A stretch of DNA of 64,000 bases from an uncultured Lachnospiraceae bacterium (GTDB lineage: Bacteria > Bacillota > Clostridia > Lachnospirales > Lachnospiraceae): assembly GCA_910577175.1 (NCBI GenBank), contig CAJTLU010000003.1, positions 99,851 through 163,850 of the forward strand. The letters are read 5' to 3'. The position numbers and the translations under genes are program-made. The first letter of the stretch is position 1. Each line of letters begins with the position of its first letter. Positions 61,203 through 64,000 of the stretch are shown here, piece by piece. The notes beneath the pieces are model-generated. The model saw only the letters and a list, made by a program, of their open reading frames with translations, was not told the origin of the DNA and ran no database searches.

Positions 61203-62489
61203 CTAATACATTACTGCTCCTAAATCATTTAATGCATTACCTGCCTTTGTATATACGGCATTTGCCCACGGAAGCTGTGATGTTTTTCCCTTATGTATGC
61301 CAACCGCATAAGCATAATTATCTCCATCTAGTTCACTATATACAATAGCTCCACTGTCACCAGAAGAAGAATCATAATTCGCCTTCACAAGGTCTGTAAA
61401 AGCTATACCATTAACCTCCATAGAATAGCTTGAACTTTTAACCTCGCCAGATGTTATCCGGGTCATAGCACCGTTTTTATATACAGTAGCACCTTGTGGA
61501 AGATTACGATACTCATTACGGATTGTTGTTGTTCCAAGATATAATGTATGATAAAGCATCGCACTTGAATTTGTTTCTATAAACGCTGCATCCGAATTTC
61601 CACCATAATTAGAATGCAATGATGAAAAAGTTCCAATACAAGGACCATCCTCAAGGTATACATTAGTACTACTTAAGCCTCTAAAGGCATGTGCACATGT
61701 CATATATCCTGTCTTATCTCCTCCTGATGTCAGAATCTTTGCCGGAAAAGCCAAGCTAAACTCAATCTGATCATTACCCACCTGGATTCTCACATCCTCA
61801 CCAGGATATACTCCTGTTTCATCAATAAAATCAAATTCATCATAGTTAATTTTATATGGTATCCCATTAATTATTTCTTTTAAAACGGTTTCTGTCCTAC
61901 TTTTTTTATCATTATCCAACGCAGGTGCGTCAATTTCTATCCCGCTATTGTAATCGTCTATTCCGAAACCAAGAGAATCTGTCTCTGCTTCTGACAATGT
62001 ATACCTTTTCACTCTTTCCATTCCATTCAGCAAATCATCGTAAGAGATATCGACAAAACGTATTACAATATCCTCCGGCTCCGCCCCGGTTGCCTTTAAT
62101 ATTTCTTTATAAACATTACTTTCATAAAAATCCGGAGTATTGTATAAACCCGTCACTTCTATTACAAGATTTCCAAACTTGTTTACATAAGAGCCGCCAT
62201 AAAAATCCGGTATAAATTCATTGGAAACTCCGTTTACCGTATAACCACTTACCTTTACACCTGATTTACATTGCTGTTCATAATAATATTGAAAAAAGGA
62301 CGTATATGCATCTATTGCTTTCTCCTGATTTTCGTCAAACTCTTTTGTATGATTTTTTCCTGAATTAATCTCATATAGGGCATTATCACCTTCTGCTGCT
62401 GCCCGCTTTCCTGCACTAAAAACAGTAGTCAAAGAAATGCAAAGTAAAAATGTAATTATTACTCCAATTGCTCTTATTCGTCTTTTCAT
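61203..62489 (-). CDS. Secreted trypsin-like (S1-fold) serine protease
   Basis: The 428-residue protein has a signal peptide (MKRRIRAIGVIITFLLCISL), a prodomain-like region (about 30-230), and a chymotrypsin-fold catalytic domain with the triad in MTCAHAF (His), NSDAAFI (Asp) and SSSGDSGAIVYS (Ser). The arrangement resembles streptogrisin-type extracellular proteases that are made as proenzymes. Its codon use is more AT-rich than the neighbouring nitrogen genes, a possible sign of separate origin. The start follows GGAGGG, 2 bases after the upstream membrane protein, so the two form an operon. Confidence 0.85.
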   Translation of the reverse strand: MKRRIRAIGVIITFLLCISLTTVFSAGKRAAAEGDNALYEINSGKNHTKEFDENQEKAIDAYTSFFQYYYEQQCKSGVKVSGYTVNGVSNEFIPDFYGGSYVNKFGNLVIEVTGLYNTPDFYESNVYKEILKATGAEPEDIVIRFVDISYDDLLNGMERVKRYTLSEAETDSLGFGIDDYNSGIEIDAPALDNDKKSRTETVLKEIINGIPYKINYDEFDFIDETGVYPGEDVRIQVGNDQIEFSLAFPAKILTSGGDKTGYMTCAHAFRGLSSTNVYLEDGPCIGTFSSLHSNYGGNSDAAFIETNSSAMLYHTLYLGTTTIRNEYRNLPQGATVYKNGAMTRITSGEVKSSSYSMEVNGIAFTDLVKANYDSSSGDSGAIVYSELDGDNYAYAVGIHKGKTSQLPWANAVYTKAGNALNDLGAVMY

Positions 62490-62491
62490 AA

Positions 62492-63049
62492 TTATTCGCC
62501 CTCCACAGAAATAAATTTTAACGCTTCGTCATAATATTTTTTCACACTTGCCGTTCCTATCCAGAACTCATCCTCCTCCCTCAGGCTGACCCATACATAT
62601 CCCTGCTTATATATTTTTATGAAAACCGGCTCCGCGTGCTTTGCTGACACCAGTTCCAGTTCCACGATTTTACTCCTGCCTGTGATTAACACCTCGTCCA
62701 CCGGCTCGGAAACCCAATGAATCCTGTACCTGATTGCTTTTCCCCAGGTAAGCCCTGTAAAATCGTCCGCAATCATCGTCCAAAACTCCACCGGAAGCTC
62801 TAAGCTTACCTCCTGCCCGTCCTCCTTCACAATGGAAGCGGAGCGGATTCCTGTTACTCCCGTATCCAGCTTTTCTTTCCGCAGAAGCCTTCCCAATGAT
62901 ACCGCGTCATAATCAAATGCCTCATGGTACCACACACTGTTCCTGATAAAAAGAACCAGAACAATTACAGATACTGCTATGACAGACAACGGTATAAAAA
63001 TGAAATACCTCCACCTCTTTTTCTTACCGCGCCGGTTCTGCTTTTCCAT
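62492..63049 (-). CDS. Membrane-anchored protein of unknown function
   Basis: The 185-residue protein has a basic N-terminus (EKQNRRGKKKRWRYF), one membrane helix (about 14-36) and an outside domain of about 145 residues, beta-rich in appearance (LVSAKHAEPVFIKIYKQGYV in part; YKQGYVWVSLREEDEFWIG). I do not recognise the family. It is the first gene of an operon with the S1 protease and could anchor, chaperone or restrain it, by position only. ATG 63049 follows GGGAGGAG; 18 open codons upstream overlap the leader box and are unsupported. Confidence 0.7.
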   Translation of the reverse strand: MEKQNRRGKKKRWRYFIFIPLSVIAVSVIVLVLFIRNSVWYHEAFDYDAVSLGRLLRKEKLDTGVTGIRSASIVKEDGQEVSLELPVEFWTMIADDFTGLTWGKAIRYRIHWVSEPVDEVLITGRSKIVELELVSAKHAEPVFIKIYKQGYVWVSLREEDEFWIGTASVKKYYDEALKFISVEGE

Positions 63050-63093
63050 AGACAAACTCCTCCCTTCTAAGGTAATCGTGCGCTGTAATACCT

Positions 63094-63132
63094 GATGCAA
63101 CATGGTACTTCCTATAAATATGAAATAGAAAA
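63094..63132 (-). repeat. Post-terminator box element, copy 4 (partial)
   Basis: Just after the leader terminator the minus strand reads TTTATAGGAAGTACCATGTTGC, matching the first half of the other three copies. The second half (ATGCTCC) is missing; the gene's ribosome-binding site comes soon after. Confidence 0.55.
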
Positions 63133-63156
63133 CGGCTGCAAAAGCACTTGCAGCCG
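63133..63156 (-). terminator. Terminator in the leader of the membrane protein/S1 protease operon
   Basis: CGGCTGCA and TGCAGCCG form a perfect 8-bp stem, followed by a TTTTCTATTTC tail on the minus strand. It lies about 100 nt past the promoter and about 85 nt before the first gene, so read-through must be controlled. Confidence 0.7.
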
Positions 63157-63263
63157 AATTATCTTAAAAGGTAGTATAACTCCTGTTACTTTACACCTTA
63201 TACCCCACCTTTTCAGACTCCCGGCCTATCTTCCTCTCTCCCATAAAGCTAGTTTTTTAAATT

Positions 63264-63292
63264 ATTATAGCATCTCTTCCGTTTTTTGTCAA
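63264..63292 (-). promoter_or_regulatory. Promoter of the membrane protein/S1 protease operon
   Basis: TTGACA (63292-63287) and TATAAT (63269-63264) are both consensus and 17 bp apart on the minus strand. Confidence 0.85.
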
Positions 63293-63325
63293 TTGAAATA
63301 CGGTTTATTTTCGTACTTGTACCCC

Positions 63326-63345
63326 GTCTTACAAAATTGTAAGAC
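63326..63345. promoter_or_regulatory. 20-bp inverted repeat between divergent promoters
   Basis: GTCTTACAA-AA-TTGTAAGAC has perfect 9-bp arms. It lies 33 bp upstream of the minus-strand -35 and 27 bp upstream of the weak plus-strand -35 (63373-63378), so it could bind a dimeric activator serving both. No regulator gene is adjacent. Confidence 0.55.
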
Positions 63346-63372
63346 AAAAGCGGAAGATGTAAGTGAAATCTA

Positions 63373-63401
63373 TGGAATACGCCGAAAATCCAATTTATAA
63401 T
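63373..63401 (+). promoter_or_regulatory. Weak promoter of the 32-residue peptide gene
   Basis: A consensus TATAAT at 63396-63401 is preceded by only a poor -35 (TGGAAT, 63373-63378) at 17 bp. The inverted repeat upstream suggests it needs an activator. Confidence 0.5.
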
Positions 63402-63433
63402 AATGGCAGAGAAAACGAAAGGAGAAGCCGGAT

Positions 63434-63532
63434 ATGAAGAGAAAACTATTTTTCATTATAGCAATCGTGCTGCTTTGGTGGGTGTGTCTGGCAGGCTTTG
63501 AATGCAGATGTAAGCCTGATAAAATTAAGTGA
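63434..63532 (+). CDS. 32-residue membrane peptide
   Basis: AAAGGAG lies nine bases before an ATG that opens a 32-codon frame: a basic start (MKRKL), a single hydrophobic helix (FFIIAIVLLWWVCLAGF) and a Cys/Lys-rich tail (ECRCKPDKIK). It could be a membrane regulatory peptide, a type I toxin-like peptide or a small lipoprotein-like product. No family is recognised. It is preceded by a promoter-like site and followed by the promoter of the amidotransferase gene. Confidence 0.5.
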   Translation: MKRKLFFIIAIVLLWWVCLAGFECRCKPDKIK

Positions 63533-63616
63533 AGCCATACGCTTTCAAAATGAAACCACCGCATCATTGCCGGGACACGGCACATACAAAAAATGCAGAA
63601 ACCGGAGCATTTTTCC

Positions 63617-63645
63617 TTGACAAAACAAAAATAAAATTGTATAAT
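63617..63645 (+). promoter_or_regulatory. Promoter of the glutamine amidotransferase gene
   Basis: TTGACA (63617-63622) and TATAAT (63640-63645) are both consensus and 17 bp apart. Confidence 0.85.
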
Positions 63646-63657
63646 GCAAAAAAATGA

Positions 63658-63719
63658 GCAAAGGTGTTCATTTTGGCGCAGGCGCAGGTCTGTTCCGAAA
63701 TGAGCGCCTTTGCTTTTTT
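63658..63719 (+). promoter_or_regulatory. Terminator-type leader before the glutamine amidotransferase gene
   Basis: GCAAAGGTGTTCATTT (63658-63673) and AAATGAGCGCCTTTGC (63698-63713) form a long stem with six Ts after it. It begins almost at the transcription start, as in the glnN leader, so full-length message requires read-through. The loop holds GCGCAGGCGCA (63676-63686). Confidence 0.75.
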
Positions 63720-63753
63720 GTTTTCGCAGAATGCGAGAAAGGAAGGAAGCGAT

Positions 63754-64000
63754 ATGAAAACTGAAGGTCAGGTACGAATCCCCTCCGGCTGTGCCATCGC
63801 CGCCGTCATTTCCAAGGAAGGAAACCGGATGTCCGGCGAATTGATTACAAACGCCATGAAGCCGATGCATGACCGTTCGAACGGTCTGGGCGGAGGCTTT
63901 GCAGGCTACGGTATCTATCCGGAATACAAAGACTTTTATGCACTGCATCTCTTTTATAATGAGCGCAGCACCCGGAAAAACTGTGAGCAGTTTTTAAAGG
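63754..64000 (+). CDS. Class II glutamine amidotransferase, glutamate synthase-like (partial)
   Basis: The first 82 residues are present and the gene runs off the right edge. SGCAIAAVISKEGNRMSGEL in part, MKPMHDRSNGLGGGFAGYGIYPEY in part and YALHLFYNE match the start of the amidotransferase subunit that, in clostridia, accompanies split glutamate synthase (GltB-like) proteins. The likely nucleophile is Cys13. It would supply ammonia from glutamine for glutamate synthesis, completing the cycle with glnN, which is encoded 3 kb away on the other strand. GGAAGG precedes the ATG. The identification rests on a short stretch. Confidence 0.75.
   Translation, partial: MKTEGQVRIPSGCAIAAVISKEGNRMSGELITNAMKPMHDRSNGLGGGFAGYGIYPEYKDFYALHLFYNERSTRKNCEQFLK

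Noticed and set aside
63370..63948. 192-codon minus-strand frame at the right edge
   Set aside because: It lies opposite the well-supported promoter, leader and amidotransferase start on the plus strand, and lacks initiation signals.

Overview
The window looks like chromosome of a Gram-positive anaerobe of the Clostridia, most likely Lachnospiraceae. The basis is strong AGGAGG ribosome-binding sites, consensus TTGACA-N17-TATAAT promoters, a T-box leader, a type III glutamine synthetase, LL-diaminopimelate aminotransferase, a GH3 enzyme with reversed domain order, an ammonium transporter fused to PII, and many close-set minus-strand genes. No tRNA, rRNA, CRISPR array or intact transposase was found. 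Family assignments come from reading the translated proteins, not from searches.

Layout. 1-560: a minus-strand tryptophan T-box (specifier UGG) whose target gene lies beyond the left edge, and a repeat-rich palindromic tract. 634-8040: a secretion-oriented region with a subtilisin-like protease, an EF-hand/leucine-rich lipoprotein, a decayed ABC-class ATPase pseudogene, and a secreted protein made of twelve 16-residue Cys/His repeats. 8.2-12.3 kb: a BspA-like lipoprotein (+), a LytTR response regulator and a chemoreceptor. 12.4-23.3 kb: a long minus-strand housekeeping run, tex - YcxB-like - tsaE - tsaB - rimI - zinc-ribbon - rnz - membrane protein - tsaD - ispD - GH3, holding most of the t6A tRNA modification machinery. 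23.6-29.2 kb: a small gene and an array of four ankyrin proteins plus one TPR-like protein. 29.4-31.3 kb: an Lsa-type ABC-F protein behind a leader with a three-codon ORF and an alternative hairpin. 31.4-35.6 kb: a response regulator, histidine kinase and FtsX-type ABC exporter (+). 36-45.7 kb: bacteriohemerythrin, chemoreceptor, hybrid kinase, solute-binding lipoprotein, phosphoesterase and a ParB-BMP protein. 46.2-60.8 kb: dapL, carB, carA, purF, pyrG, asnB, amt-PII and glnN, a block in which ammonium is taken up and made into glutamine that the neighbouring amidotransferases then spend. 61.2-63.05 kb: a secreted S1 protease and a membrane partner. 63.4-64.0 kb: a tiny membrane peptide and the start of a class II glutamine amidotransferase on the plus strand.

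The least-explained material is non-coding. (1) A family of long imperfect palindromes (35707-35981, 46013-46210, 47491-47674, with relatives at 52006-52111 and 1-231) lies just past stop codons. The first three share short core motifs while their arms differ in sequence yet stay self-complementary, which suggests selection on RNA structure. (2) Four minus-strand loci (5785-5909, 7034-7135, 60909-61012, 63094-63156) place the same short box (about TTTCATAGGAAATACCGTG) directly after an intrinsic terminator, three of them behind a clear promoter. (3) The ABC-F leader looks like an antibiotic-responsive attenuator. These three are the best candidates for undescribed biology here.
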